The translations under genes and the position numbers were made by a program. The notes below the pieces were generated by a model. It had not been told where the DNA came from and made no database searches. It saw nothing but the letters and a program-made list of their open reading frames with translations. This document shows, in pieces, positions 1-8,602 of a DNA stretch of 64,000 nt. Every line of letters starts with the position of its first letter. Position 1 is the stretch's first letter. This DNA comes from GCA-003244245 sp049673305 (GTDB taxonomy: Bacteria; Actinomycetota; Actinomycetes; Mycobacteriales; Pseudonocardiaceae), in the NCBI GenBank assembly GCA_049673305.1, contig JBATXM010000290.1:62001-126000 (forward strand). The letters are read 5' to 3'.

Positions 1-431
1 ATGTAGGGCATCGTCGCGACGATACCGGTGACCGCCACCAGCAGGGCTAGGGTGGACGAGCCGTAGCGGCCCTGCACGAAGTCCGCTGACGTCACATACC
101 CATGGACCCGCGACACCGACCACAACCGGGTTAGCGGCAGGAACACCAGTGGGTAGACGAGCACGGTATAGGGCAGCGCGAAGAACCCCGCCGCCCCGGC
201 ACCGAACATCAGCGCGGGCACCGCGACGAAGGTGTAAGCGGTGTAGGTGTCCCCACCGATGAGGAACCAGGTGACCCACGAGCCGAACGTGCGACCACCG
301 AGCCCCCACTCATCGAGATGGTCAAGGCCGCTGCCTCCGCTGCGCCACCGCGAGGCATAGAACCCCAACCCGCTAACCACGCCAAACAGCACCCCAAAGA
401 CACCCAACTCGATCCAGCGCACAGGAGACAT
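1..431 (-). CDS. Sodium:solute symporter (SSS family), N-terminal part
   Basis: The first 143 residues are present and the gene runs off the left edge. The translation gives an N-terminal hydrophobic segment, a loop with GLGGRTFGSWVTWFLIGGD, then TYTAYTFVAVPALMFGAGAA and further hydrophobic stretches. This pattern fits SSS permeases of the monocarboxylate-uptake type (known family; the substrate is inferred). The protein would be an inner-membrane cation-coupled importer. I chose the ATG at 429-431; a GTG at 422 is an alternative, and neither has a clear Shine-Dalgarno sequence. It lies downstream of pckG on the same strand, separated by a strong hairpin, so it is probably transcribed separately. 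Import of a carboxylate next to gluconeogenic pckG makes metabolic sense, but that is inference. Confidence 0.75.
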   Translation of the reverse strand, partial: MSPVRWIELGVFGVLFGVVSGLGFYASRWRSGGSGLDHLDEWGLGGRTFGSWVTWFLIGGDTYTAYTFVAVPALMFGAGAAGFFALPYTVLVYPLVFLPLTRLWSVSRVHGYVTSADFVQGRYGSSTLALLVAVTGIVATMPY

Positions 432-435
432 TATG

Positions 436-498
436 CGCATTCAGCAGGCCCAGCGGGGTTATCCAGCTCGATTTACCCCGCTGAGCCTGCTGAATGCG
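436..498 (-). terminator. Long hairpin after pckG
   Basis: Two 23-nt arms (436-458 and 476-498) are complementary with one mismatch around a 17-nt loop. The hairpin begins 4 nt after the pckG stop and ends just before the symporter start. It has no clear U tract, so it is a GC-type actinobacterial terminator or an mRNA 3' stabiliser. Because it also lies in the symporter leader it could act there. Confidence 0.6.
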
Positions 499-502
499 AA
501 GG

Positions 503-2326
503 TCAGGCGGTGAGGCGGTGTTTGAGGGTGTTGAGCTCGTCGCGGAGGGTGGTGGGGAGGGCATCACCGATCTTGTTGAACCACTGCTCAATGAGGGGGA
601 GCTCCGCGCACCACTCGTCGAGAGTAACCGCTAGCGCGGCGTTGACGTCCTCGATCGAGATGTCCAGGCCGGACAGATCGAGCTGATCTGGGGTGGGTAC
701 CCGGCCGATGGCGGTGTCAGTTGCCCCGGCCCGGCCATCGATCCGCTCGATGATCCACTTGAGCACGCGGCTGTTCTCCCCGAAACCTGGCCACAGGTAG
801 CGCTGGTCGGCACCGCGCCGGAACCAGTTCACGTAGAAGATCTTCGGTAGCTTGTCGGCGTCGGCGCCCTTGCCGAGGTTGATCCAGTGCTGGAAATAGT
901 CACCGGCGTGGTAGCCGATGAACGGCAGCATCGCCATCGGGTCGCGGCGCACCTCGCCGAGCTTGCCGGCTGCTGCCGCAGTTCTCTCACTGGACAGTGT
1001 AGCGCCCAGGAACACCCCGTGTTGCCAGTCGAAGGCCTCGTTGACCAGCGGGATGGTGCTGGCCCGGCGGCCACCGAACAGGATCGCCGAGATGGGCACG
1101 CCGTCCGGGTCGTCCCACTCGTCGGCGAGCACCGGGCACTGCGCCAGCGGGGTGCAGTACCGGGAGTTCGGGTGCGCGCAGCGCTGCCCGATGGCGCCGT
1201 CGGCAGGCGTCCAGTCCTGCCTGGTCCACGAGATGGCGTGCGCCGGCGCTGCCCCCATGCCCTCCCACCAGATGTCGCCGTCGTCGGTGAGCGCAACGTT
1301 GGTAAAGATGGAGTTGCCGTAGCCCAGCGTGCGCATGGCGTTGGGGTTGGTCTGCCAGCTGGTGCCGGGGGCGACGCCGAAGAAGCCGTTTTCGGGGTTC
1401 ACCGCGTACAGCCGGCCGTCGGTACCGAAGCGCATCCAGGCGATGTCGTCACCCAGGGTCTCGACTGTCCAGCCGGGGATGGTCGGCTCGAGCATCGCCA
1501 GATTGGTCTTGCCGCAGGCTGACGGGAACGCGGCCGCGACGTAATGGGTCACCCGCTCCGGGCTGGTCAGTTTGAGGATCAGCATATGCTCGGCGAGCCA
1601 GCCCTCGTCGCGGGCCAGCACTGAGGCGATCCGCAGCGCATAGCACTTCTTGCCCAGCAGGGCGTTGCCGCCGTAGCCGGAGCCGTAACTCCAGATCAGC
1701 CGATCCTCGGGGAAGTGGCTGATGTACTTGGTGGCGTTGCACGGCCAGGGCACATCAGCCTGGCCGGGTTCCAACGGATAGCCCACCGAGTGCAGGCAGG
1801 CCACGAAATCCGCATCGCTACCGTCGGGTGAGGTGAACTTGCGTAGCGCCACCGCACCCATCCTGGTCATGATCTTCATTGAGCACACGACGTAGGCGGA
1901 ATCGGTGATCTCAACGCCGAGTTTGGGTTGTGGATCCCCCAGCGGACCCATGCAGAAGGGCACCACGTACATTGTTCGCCCGCGCATGCACCCCCGGTAC
2001 AGCCCAGTCATGATTGATTTCATCTCGTCCGGGTGCATCCAGTTGTTGGTGGGACCGCAATCCTGCTCCGCTCGCGAGCAGATGAAGGTGCGCTCTTCCA
2101 CCCGGGCCACATCCGCAGGATCCGAGGCGGCCCAGAACGAGTTCGGCTTGCGGTCCAGCCGGGTGAACGTGCCGGTGTCGACCAGCTGGGTGGTGAGCCG
2201 AGCCCACTCCCGCTCGGATCCGTCACACCACTCGATGCGGTCGGGCCGGGTAAGCTCCGCAGTCTCCCGCACCCAGTCGCGCAACCGTGAGTGGCTGGTC
2301 GGCGCATCGTCGAGAGAAGTGATCAC
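503..2326 (-). CDS. pckG: Phosphoenolpyruvate carboxykinase (GTP)
   Basis: 607 residues, the normal length for GTP-dependent PEPCK. The enzyme interconverts oxaloacetate + GTP and phosphoenolpyruvate + CO2 + GDP in the cytosol, the entry step of gluconeogenesis. The hallmark P-loop with the reactive cysteine, PSACGKTN, is at about residues 268-275 (Cys271). The substrate-binding segment with LGKKCYALRIAS is near 224-235, and the N-terminal CGPTNNWMHP block near 90-99 is conserved. The start is a GTG, preceded by TAACCT 5 nt upstream (a possible -10) and by GAGGT. It is a single gene, followed by a hairpin and the symporter. Confidence 0.97.
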   Translation of the reverse strand: MITSLDDAPTSHSRLRDWVRETAELTRPDRIEWCDGSEREWARLTTQLVDTGTFTRLDRKPNSFWAASDPADVARVEERTFICSRAEQDCGPTNNWMHPDEMKSIMTGLYRGCMRGRTMYVVPFCMGPLGDPQPKLGVEITDSAYVVCSMKIMTRMGAVALRKFTSPDGSDADFVACLHSVGYPLEPGQADVPWPCNATKYISHFPEDRLIWSYGSGYGGNALLGKKCYALRIASVLARDEGWLAEHMLILKLTSPERVTHYVAAAFPSACGKTNLAMLEPTIPGWTVETLGDDIAWMRFGTDGRLYAVNPENGFFGVAPGTSWQTNPNAMRTLGYGNSIFTNVALTDDGDIWWEGMGAAPAHAISWTRQDWTPADGAIGQRCAHPNSRYCTPLAQCPVLADEWDDPDGVPISAILFGGRRASTIPLVNEAFDWQHGVFLGATLSSERTAAAAGKLGEVRRDPMAMLPFIGYHAGDYFQHWINLGKGADADKLPKIFYVNWFRRGADQRYLWPGFGENSRVLKWIIERIDGRAGATDTAIGRVPTPDQLDLSGLDISIEDVNAALAVTLDEWCAELPLIEQWFNKIGDALPTTLRDELNTLKHRLTA

Positions 2327-2398
2327 ACCTCAGGTTAGCCCCGGAGGGTGCCCGACTCAGCGGCTCGCGATTGAGAAATGCCTCACAGCCTCGGGTGA

Positions 2399-3829
2399 CT
2401 AGCTGGCCTGGCTCACTGAAGACATGTTGAAGTCGGGGATCCGGATGGGGGGCATTGCGGTGCGGGAGAACCAGTCCTTCATTTCCCGACCCAGCGCTCC
2501 CTCCGTCGCGCCGACCTCACTGGCGCGCCGGATCAGGTCGATCGGGCTCTCGTTGAACCGGAAGTTGTTCACCTGACCGACCACCTCACCATCCTCAATG
2601 AGGTACACCCCGTCCCGGGTCAGCCCGGTAAGCAGCAACGACACCGGATCGACCTCCCGGATGTACCACAGGCAGGTCAGCAGCAACCCACGCTCGGTAC
2701 GCCCCACCAGGTCGTCGGTCGAAGCTGAGGAACCCCCGGTCAGCACCAGGTTCTCCGGCGGTGGCGTGAACCGCCCTCCCAGCTCCGCTGCGGCTGCCCG
2801 AGGGTAGGCCAGTGCATTCACCGTGCCATCGCGCAACCAGTCCACTCGATGCATCGGGGCGCCGTTGTCGAAGACGCTCACCGAGTCGCCCGAGGCGGTG
2901 GTGGTCAGGAACGGCGCGGTCCGCAGGCCCGGCGCGGTCGGATCGCTGAACAGCGCGAGTGGCAGGGTGGTGAGCCGCTCACCTATCCGGGTGCCGCTGG
3001 GCGCCCCACGAGGGGCGGCGAAAGCTGAACGACCCTCGTGCGCGGGCCGGCCCTCCATCGACCAGACCAGGTCGAGCATCACATCAGCGACCGCACAGGG
3101 CGGCAGGATGGTCTCGTACCGACCCGCTGGCAGCTCGAGGCGCCGCCCCGACCAGCTCAGCCGGCGGCGCACCTCAGCGGTGAGCGCGGTGAGATCCACA
3201 TCGGTGAAATCAGCCGTGTAGGCGCCGACCCAGGCGCTACGGGCGAGGTCGGCGGCAATCTTGCCGTTGAGCTCCACCGTGCCGGTGGGCTGCACCCAAC
3301 GGCGGCGCAGCCCGGTCGAGGACGCCAGCCAGGTGGTCTCCAGGCGGTGCTCGGCGAAGCCGTAGAACAGCTCGTCCCTGCCCTGGAACGCCCTGGTCAG
3401 CTCATCGGTCAACCGGGCGAAGACTCCGATCTCGGTGGCCGCCGCCGGCATGGCGAAATCGTTGTCCGCCGAGCCCTGGATCAGCGGCGCGGCGTCCCGG
3501 GCGGGGCCGGACTGCCGAGCGGCCTGCTCGCTGGCCGCCACCACGGCACGCACCTCGTCGAGGTCGACACCGTTGCCGCTGACCACGCCAATCGCTGGGT
3601 CGACCCCGGGACCGGCCCCAACACCTGTCTCCAACACTGAGATCACCGAGAACGAGCGGGTTGTGATGTGCCCGTTGGTGGTCATCGTGCTGTTCGCCCA
3701 GCGCAGGTTAACCTCGCTGGTGTCGGTGAGCACAACGATGCATCCATCGGCCTTCGACGCGGCCAGTGCGGTCGTGGCGAGCTCGTCGGGACCCAGTATG
3801 GGGCCAGCACTGCATGGGCTACCAGTCAC
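2399..3829 (-). CDS. pmbA: TldE/PmbA-family protein, partner of TldD
   Basis: 476 residues, matching the PmbA/TldE half of the TldD-TldE proteolytic complex. Conserved features are the N-terminal SKADGCIVVL and RWANSTMTTNG region, the C-terminal SVSVFDNGAP region and the terminal DWFSRTAMPPIRIPDFNM tail. TldE lacks the HExxxH metal site that its partner has. In known systems the TldD/TldE pair degrades unfolded peptides or processes peptide natural products and antitoxins. The start is a GTG at 3827-3829, overlapping the tldD stop by 4 nt (GTGA), with GAGGAGG 7 nt upstream; a longer reading would run inside tldD. The pair is translationally coupled. Confidence 0.93.
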   Translation of the reverse strand: MTGSPCSAGPILGPDELATTALAASKADGCIVVLTDTSEVNLRWANSTMTTNGHITTRSFSVISVLETGVGAGPGVDPAIGVVSGNGVDLDEVRAVVAASEQAARQSGPARDAAPLIQGSADNDFAMPAAATEIGVFARLTDELTRAFQGRDELFYGFAEHRLETTWLASSTGLRRRWVQPTGTVELNGKIAADLARSAWVGAYTADFTDVDLTALTAEVRRRLSWSGRRLELPAGRYETILPPCAVADVMLDLVWSMEGRPAHEGRSAFAAPRGAPSGTRIGERLTTLPLALFSDPTAPGLRTAPFLTTTASGDSVSVFDNGAPMHRVDWLRDGTVNALAYPRAAAAELGGRFTPPPENLVLTGGSSASTDDLVGRTERGLLLTCLWYIREVDPVSLLLTGLTRDGVYLIEDGEVVGQVNNFRFNESPIDLIRRASEVGATEGALGREMKDWFSRTAMPPIRIPDFNMSSVSQAS

Positions 3830-5343
3830 TGGCCGGCCTCCTCGCGGGAGTTGAGCACATTGATACCGCGCAGCAGCGCGGACGGGCACCCGTGGCTGAC
3901 CGCCGCGACCTGGCCAGGTTGGGCCTTGCCGCAGTTCAGCGCACCGCCGAGCACCCAGGTACGAGGGCCACCCACAGCTTCCAAGGCGCCCCAGAAATCG
4001 GTGGTGGTCGCCTGATAAGCGACGTCGCGGAGCTGCCCAGCGAGAGCGCCTGCCTCGATGCGGAAAAACCGCTGCCCGGTGAACTGGAAGTTGTACCGCT
4101 GCATGTCGATCGACCAGGAGCGGTCACCGACGACGTAGATGCCGTGACGCACCCCGGAGATCAGCTCCTCGGTCGTGGTGTCGGTGTTCGAGTCTGGCTG
4201 CAGCGACACGTTGGCCATCCGCTGGATGGGCACGTGGTGTGGCGAGTCGGCGTACGCGCAGCCCGCTGAGCGTTGCAGCCCCAGCCGGTGAGCGAAGACC
4301 CGATCAGTCTGGTACCCGACCAGCGTCCCGCCGGCTACCAGGTCCCACTGGGAGGTGGCGACTCCATCGTCGTCGTAGCCGATGGTGGCCAGCCCATGGG
4401 GCTGGGTGCGGTCCCCGGTGACGTGCATGACCGGCGAGCCGTAGCGCAGGGTGCCCAACTGGTCCGGGGTAGCGAAGGAGGACCCGGCATAGGCTGCCTC
4501 GTAGCCGATCGCCCGGTCATACTCGGTGGCGTGCCCCACTGACTCGTGGATGGTCAGCCACAGGTTGGTCGGGTCGATCACCAGGTCGTACCGGCCGGGC
4601 ACAACGCTGGGCGCCTTGACCTTCTCGGCCAGCCACTGCGGAATCCGCGCGAGCTCACCATCCCAGTCCCAGAAGTCGTTGCCAACCAGGTACTCCCAGC
4701 CTCGCGCGGTGGGTGGCGCGCAGGTCCGCATGCTTTCGAACGAGCCGGCCGCCCGGTCTACCGCAACCGCGGTGACTGAAGGGTGGATCCGTACGCGCTG
4801 CTGGGTGGTGCTGGTGCCGGCGGAGTCGGCGTAGAACTTGGTCTCCTTCGCCGCGAGGAAGGTCACGTCCGTGTGCTCGATTCCGGCTGCGGCGAGCAAC
4901 TGGCGTGACCACCCCGAGAACAGTGCCACCTTCGCATCCAGCGGCACCATGAACGGATCAATCTCATGATCACCAACCCACACCGCGTCGGCGTGTACCG
5001 GCTCGGCGGCCAGCTCGACCCGCTCAGCGTTGAGCGGGCGCAGAGTGCGGGCCACCTCGACGGCCCGCCGCGCGGTTGCCACTGCGGATTGAGGGGTCAA
5101 CTCCAGGTGTGAGGCGAATCCCCAGGTGCCCGCGACGATCACCCGAACGGACAACCCGACGGTGGTGGAGTTCCGCGCCGTCGCGACCGTCCCGTCGCGC
5201 AGCCGCAGCACTTGCTGGGTGGTCCGCTCGATTCGGACGTCGGCGTGCTCGGCGCCCAGTTCGCGAGCTCGCTCCAAGGCAGCGTCAGCAACCGGTCGCA
5301 AGGGCAGGGCAAGGAAATCGGGATCGATCATGCCGGTACTCAC
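3826..5343 (-). CDS. tldD: TldD-family metalloprotease
   Basis: 505 residues, the catalytic subunit of the TldD/TldE (PmbA) protease. The zinc site HESVGHATE (HExxxH) is visible with His266, Glu267 and His270. The N-terminal domain has the family's ADVRIERTTQQ segment and the C-terminal domain has GLQRSAGCAY. It probably forms a heterodimer with the product of the overlapping downstream gene. The start is a GTG 9 nt after the XRE gene stop. A TAGGGT hexamer ends 6 nt before the GTG, so transcription may start at the initiation codon (leaderless) in addition to read-through from the regulator gene. Confidence 0.95.
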   Translation of the reverse strand: MSTGMIDPDFLALPLRPVADAALERARELGAEHADVRIERTTQQVLRLRDGTVATARNSTTVGLSVRVIVAGTWGFASHLELTPQSAVATARRAVEVARTLRPLNAERVELAAEPVHADAVWVGDHEIDPFMVPLDAKVALFSGWSRQLLAAAGIEHTDVTFLAAKETKFYADSAGTSTTQQRVRIHPSVTAVAVDRAAGSFESMRTCAPPTARGWEYLVGNDFWDWDGELARIPQWLAEKVKAPSVVPGRYDLVIDPTNLWLTIHESVGHATEYDRAIGYEAAYAGSSFATPDQLGTLRYGSPVMHVTGDRTQPHGLATIGYDDDGVATSQWDLVAGGTLVGYQTDRVFAHRLGLQRSAGCAYADSPHHVPIQRMANVSLQPDSNTDTTTEELISGVRHGIYVVGDRSWSIDMQRYNFQFTGQRFFRIEAGALAGQLRDVAYQATTTDFWGALEAVGGPRTWVLGGALNCGKAQPGQVAAVSHGCPSALLRGINVLNSREEAGQ

Positions 5344-5349
5344 CCGCCG

Positions 5350-5355
5350 ACCCTA
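5350..5355 (-). promoter_or_regulatory. Putative -10 of a leaderless tldD transcript
   Basis: TAGGGT on the minus strand fits TAnnnT and lies exactly 6 nt before the tldD GTG. It overlaps the stop codon of the upstream XRE gene. No convincing -35 was seen. Confidence 0.4.
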
Positions 5356-6090
5356 GCCCGGCACCCGTTGGAGCAGTCGCTCGGCCAGCACCGCCGCAGC
5401 CGACCCGAGGACTCCGGATTCCCGCAACACCGCCAACGGAACGACTGGCACATCGATCGGAGCTCTTGCCTCCACGAAGTGGGGCTCGACAGTGATCACC
5501 CTCGCTACCGGAAGTTCCGCGACCACCAGCACCCGGATCGTGCCCACCAGCGCAACTACCGCAAGCTCGCTACCGACCGTGACTTCCTCCGGTTCGAGCG
5601 GCCCCAGCGATGATCCGAGGACGCCTAACGTACACCGGACAGCCCGCACCACCCGATGGAATGCAGCGAGATCGGTCAGCCGCAGGTGCAGCACCATCTC
5701 AGGATCCTCGATCGGAACTCCCTGCAAGCCTGCCGCGAACTCCCCGCCGACGACCATCGGCACCCCCGCCACGAGCGCGGGCCACACCACACGGTGCGCC
5801 AGCAGCCAGGCGTCCAGACCTATCGCATCGACGCCTGGTGCCAGGCGCTCGTCGAGTGCGGCGGTGCTCGGCTCGACCCCGAAGATGACCGCCAGGCCGA
5901 ATTTGCCCAGTACCCGCCGCACCACACCCAAAGCTGGCTCGCGGGTGCCTTTCTCCCAGCGGCACAGCTGATATCGGCTCAGACCGGTACGCCCGGCAAG
6001 CTCATCCTGGGTCAGCAAGTGTTCGTCGCGGATGGCTCTCATCAGTTCGGCCGTGCTGCGGTAGGTCCTGTCACGAACGCGGTGTCTCAT
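5353..6090 (-). CDS. XRE-family regulator with a C-terminal domain of unknown function
   Basis: 245 residues from the ATG at 6088-6090. A GTG at 6097-6099 is equally possible, and longer readings run into a repeat-rich gap. An N-terminal helix-turn-helix (LTQDELAGRTGLSRYQLCRW, about residues 24-43) is followed by TREPALGVVRRVLGKFGL, a standard XRE continuation. The remaining 180 residues contain VPMVVGGEFAAGLQG and an alternating hydrophobic pattern that recalls minimal nucleotidyltransferase or AbiEi/AbiEii-type modules, but no GSxxxxD core could be confirmed. It lies 9 nt upstream of tldD on the same strand and may regulate the tldD-pmbA pair. TldD/TldE proteins are known to act on antitoxins, which makes the linkage interesting. 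Confidence 0.75.
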   Translation of the reverse strand: MRHRVRDRTYRSTAELMRAIRDEHLLTQDELAGRTGLSRYQLCRWEKGTREPALGVVRRVLGKFGLAVIFGVEPSTAALDERLAPGVDAIGLDAWLLAHRVVWPALVAGVPMVVGGEFAAGLQGVPIEDPEMVLHLRLTDLAAFHRVVRAVRCTLGVLGSSLGPLEPEEVTVGSELAVVALVGTIRVLVVAELPVARVITVEPHFVEARAPIDVPVVPLAVLRESGVLGSAAAVLAERLLQRVPG

Positions 6091-6251
6091 GCCGGTCACG
6101 ATGCCGGACAGCACCGACACACGGGCTCGTTGACGTCCGTTGCGGGCGCGGTTGTGCACAGCGATCCCCTTATCCACAGCCCCAACCCCCGAGAGTTGAC
6201 AGGAGGGCTTCGTCACTGTCCGTGTCGCCCAGGAAACCAGGGTCGCGGCAC

Positions 6252-6309
6252 GCGGATGTGCCACGGGTGGCAACTTTGGAGGGAAAGTTGCCACCCGTGG
6301 CACATCCGC
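6252..6309. repeat. Perfect 26-nt inverted repeat (58-bp palindrome)
   Basis: The arms at 6252-6277 and 6284-6309 are perfectly complementary around a 6-nt loop (ggaggg). The stem has no following T tract on either strand. It lies 160 bp upstream of the XRE gene start. It could be a bidirectional terminator, a protein-binding site or a REP-like element. Confidence 0.85.
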
Positions 6310-6330
6310 AGAACATCCCATAGACCTCCG

Positions 6331-6366
6331 GGTATGACGGGTATGACGGGTGTGACGGGTGTGACG
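6331..6366. repeat. Four-copy 9-bp tandem repeat
   Basis: Units ggtatgacg, ggtatgacg, ggtgtgacg, ggtgtgacg follow one another without spacing. A fifth, decayed unit follows. The array sits 21 bp from the 58-bp palindrome. Confidence 0.8.
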
Positions 6367-6471
6367 GGCATTAGGGAGGTCCCGGATGGGGTCGTGGTGT
6401 TCAGCCAGGGTCTCGGTAGGGGAGAACCCTCATGTGCCGGGCGGCGCGGTGCGGCACCGTAGTCATTGGCG

Positions 6472-6516
6472 GTCGCGATGCCTGGGCGCAGCGCCGGGAC
6501 GCCCAGGCATCGCGAC
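6472..6516. repeat. 16-nt inverted repeat
   Basis: The arms at 6472-6487 and 6501-6516 are perfectly complementary around a 13-nt loop. It lies just past the 3' end of the DUF6457 gene (stop at 6571), so it may serve as that gene's terminator. Confidence 0.75.
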
Positions 6517-6570
6517 TGAAACAGCGAGTGACTGAAACAGCGGGTGTCTGCGGGATTAGCGTCTGGGTCG

Positions 6571-6885
6571 TCACTCGAGAGGCGACTTGGGCACTGTCGG
6601 CCCAGGCGCGGACGAGCCGCCTTGTTCGTCCGCCCAGCGCTGGACAAGCTGGCACACCCGCTGGGCGAGATCGTCGGCGATGGCCTCCGGGTCGTCGCTG
6701 CGACCGGCGGCCAGGCCCAGCAGGTAAGCGGTGAGCGGAGCGGCCGGCCGAGCGACACCATGAGCGACGTCACGCGACATGTCCAGTACCCGCGACTGCA
6801 TAGCGGCCGGCGACACAGCATCGGCGATGTCCAGTTCACGACATACCAGTTCTACCCACTCCTTGAGCGTGTTCACACCAGCCAT
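6571..6885 (-). CDS. DUF6457 domain protein
   Basis: 104 residues from the ATG at 6883-6885. The protein begins MAGVNTLKEWVELVCRELDI and carries the family signature RDVAHGVARPAAPLTAYLLG near residues 38-57, followed by a short helical tail. Small proteins of this kind are widespread in actinobacteria, are probably cytosolic, and have no known reaction. A longer in-frame reading upstream is a low-complexity, PNRAPNRP-like segment overlapping the region before trmB and is unlikely to be translated. It diverges from trmB. Confidence 0.8.
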   Translation of the reverse strand: MAGVNTLKEWVELVCRELDIADAVSPAAMQSRVLDMSRDVAHGVARPAAPLTAYLLGLAAGRSDDPEAIADDLAQRVCQLVQRWADEQGGSSAPGPTVPKSPLE

Positions 6886-6994
6886 CCTGTCCCTGCCCGT
6901 TCGGGGCCCGCTTCGGGGCCGGTTTGGGGCCCGGTTCGGGGCTGTGGTGAGGACCCGGCGCACGCCCGCGTCGTTCCCAGGCCAGGCTGTAGGC

Positions 6995-7684
6995 ATGCAA
7001 GGGATGGGCCAGACGATCTACCCGCAGCGAGCTCGAATGACCACCGGCCAGCAACGCGCCTGGGGGCGGAGCTGGGATCGGTGGGGAGCCGACGTCAGGG
7101 ATCTGCCCGGCGGCCCGCTGGACACCGCCGGGTGGTTCGGGCGCGCCGCGCCGGTCGTGCTCGAGATCGGCTCCGGGATGGGCGAGTCGACCGCGTCGAT
7201 GGCGCTGGCCGCACCCGGCATTGACCATCTCGCCGTCGAGATCTACCAACCTGGGCTGGCCCAGCTCCTGCTCCGCATCGAGCAGGCTGAGATCACCAAC
7301 CTGCGGCTGCTGCGCGGCGACGCGCACACGCTGCTTGCCGAGCACGTCGGGCCAGACAGTCTGCACGCCGTCCGGATCTATTTCCCCGACCCATGGCCCA
7401 AGCGACGGCACCACAAGCGTCGGCTGCTGCGCCCAGAGTTCGTCACCCTGGTGGCATCCCGGCTGGCCCTGGGCGCCACGCTGCATCTGGCCACCGACTG
7501 GGTGCCCTACGCGGAGGAGATGCTCGCGGCCTGCGCCGCGGAACCGGCCTTGCGCAACACCGCTGGTGACCCGTCACTCCATGGCTTCGCGACGCGGCCG
7601 GCCTGGCGGCCGGTGACCAAGTTCGAGCAACGCGCCCGGGACGAGGGCCGCGTGGTGCGGGAGCTGCTTTTCGCCCGCCGCTGA
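6995..7684 (+). CDS. trmB: tRNA (guanine-N7-)-methyltransferase
   Basis: About 229 residues. TrmB uses S-adenosylmethionine to form m7G46 in the variable loop of tRNA. The SAM-binding motif VLEIGSGMGES, the acidic VEIYQPGL stretch and the family block IYFPDPWPKRRHHKRRLL are all present, and the C-terminal TKFEQRARDEG is typical. The start is uncertain: ATG 6995 is used here, while GTG 6947 and the downstream ATG at 7037 (MTTGQQRAWGR, the conserved N-terminal block) are possible. An NYN-domain gene follows 116 bp downstream. Confidence 0.95.
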   Translation: MQGMGQTIYPQRARMTTGQQRAWGRSWDRWGADVRDLPGGPLDTAGWFGRAAPVVLEIGSGMGESTASMALAAPGIDHLAVEIYQPGLAQLLLRIEQAEITNLRLLRGDAHTLLAEHVGPDSLHAVRIYFPDPWPKRRHHKRRLLRPEFVTLVASRLALGATLHLATDWVPYAEEMLAACAAEPALRNTAGDPSLHGFATRPAWRPVTKFEQRARDEGRVVRELLFARR

Positions 7685-7800
7685 CCGCTGCTGACCGCGA
7701 TTCACGGCGGGCTCGGCCCGTTGGCGGCGGGCTGAGTGCAGGTCTCCAGTGTGTCCCCTGGGAGGGTCCCCCGCTGGGGCACGCTGATAAGGCAGGATCG

Positions 7801-8445
7801 GTGACCATGAACCTGGCGCCCGTCCCGCCCGTCCCGGTAACGCTGCTCGTCTGGGATGCGCCCAATATCGACATGAGCCTGGGCTCGATCCTCGGTGGAC
7901 GCCCCAGCTCCGCGTCCCGGCCGAGGTTTGACGCCCTGGGTCGCTGGCTGATCTCACGGGCCGGCTCCAGCAGCGAGCCTGAGGCGACCGTGTTTACCAA
8001 CGTCTCAGCGGGCAGCACGGACTTCGTGCGACCCTGGGTGGAGGCGCTGCGCAACACCGGGTTCGCGGTGTTCGCCAAGCCCAAGATCGACGAATCGGAC
8101 ATCGACGAGGACATGCTGACGCATATCCGGGACCGTCATGAGCAGGGTGTGTTGCGTCAGCTGCTGGTGGCCTCCGGGGACAGCCGAGCCTTCCGGGAGC
8201 CACTGGAGGCTCTGGTCGCCCAGGGCGTTGCGGTCACCGTGCTGGGATTCCGGGAGCACGCCTCGTTCGCGGTCAACTCCGGAGTATTGGACTTTGAGGA
8301 CCTGGAGGACATCCCGGAGCTGTTCCTGCAGCCGCTGCCCCGAATCACCCTGGAAACGCTGCCCCCCGAGGGCGCGTGGCTTCCCCCGCTGCGGCCACTC
8401 GCTGCGTTGCTGCGGCAGCACGCAAGCGTGGAGGCCATCTCATGA
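7801..8445 (+). CDS. NYN-domain (PIN-like) putative ribonuclease
   Basis: 214 residues. The first strand LLVWDAPNIDMSLG with its acidic residues, DESDIDEDML in the middle and LLVASGDSRAF are the acidic clusters of the NYN/PIN-like nuclease fold (LabA type), which would bind a metal and cut RNA. The C-terminal quarter is proline-rich. The start is a GTG at 7801 with a purine-rich aaggcagga upstream; ATG 7807 is possible. It follows trmB on the same strand, so a tRNA- or RNA-metabolism role is plausible, but the substrate is unknown. Confidence 0.85.
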   Translation: MTMNLAPVPPVPVTLLVWDAPNIDMSLGSILGGRPSSASRPRFDALGRWLISRAGSSSEPEATVFTNVSAGSTDFVRPWVEALRNTGFAVFAKPKIDESDIDEDMLTHIRDRHEQGVLRQLLVASGDSRAFREPLEALVAQGVAVTVLGFREHASFAVNSGVLDFEDLEDIPELFLQPLPRITLETLPPEGAWLPPLRPLAALLRQHASVEAIS

Positions 8446-8602
8446 CGCGGTTGACCGCGCCGGTGGTGCTGCGCAGCGGCACAGTGCGGCCCAACCGCCG
8501 GGCGGGGTACGATAGCGGTAAGTCGCAAGGCGTGCGCAGCCGGTAATAGTTTCCTGATCATGCCTACGCGAGGAGCACCTGTTGGGGAGAGTTGGAGACG
8601 CG

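Larger units (their letters stand above)
6091..6570. other. Repeat-rich intergenic stretch
   Basis: No supportable gene. The 480 bp hold a 58-bp near-palindrome, a four-copy 9-bp tandem repeat, a 16-nt inverted repeat and a 16-bp direct repeat (two copies of gactgaaacagcgRgt, 6514-6545). These are annotated separately or described in the findings. The open frame through the stretch on the minus strand is made of repeat-derived codons and has no start signal. Confidence 0.7.

Noticed and set aside
887..1522. Long open frame on the plus strand across pckG
   Set aside because: It is a GC-rich shadow of pckG with low-complexity Arg/Ala/Gly content and no family motif.
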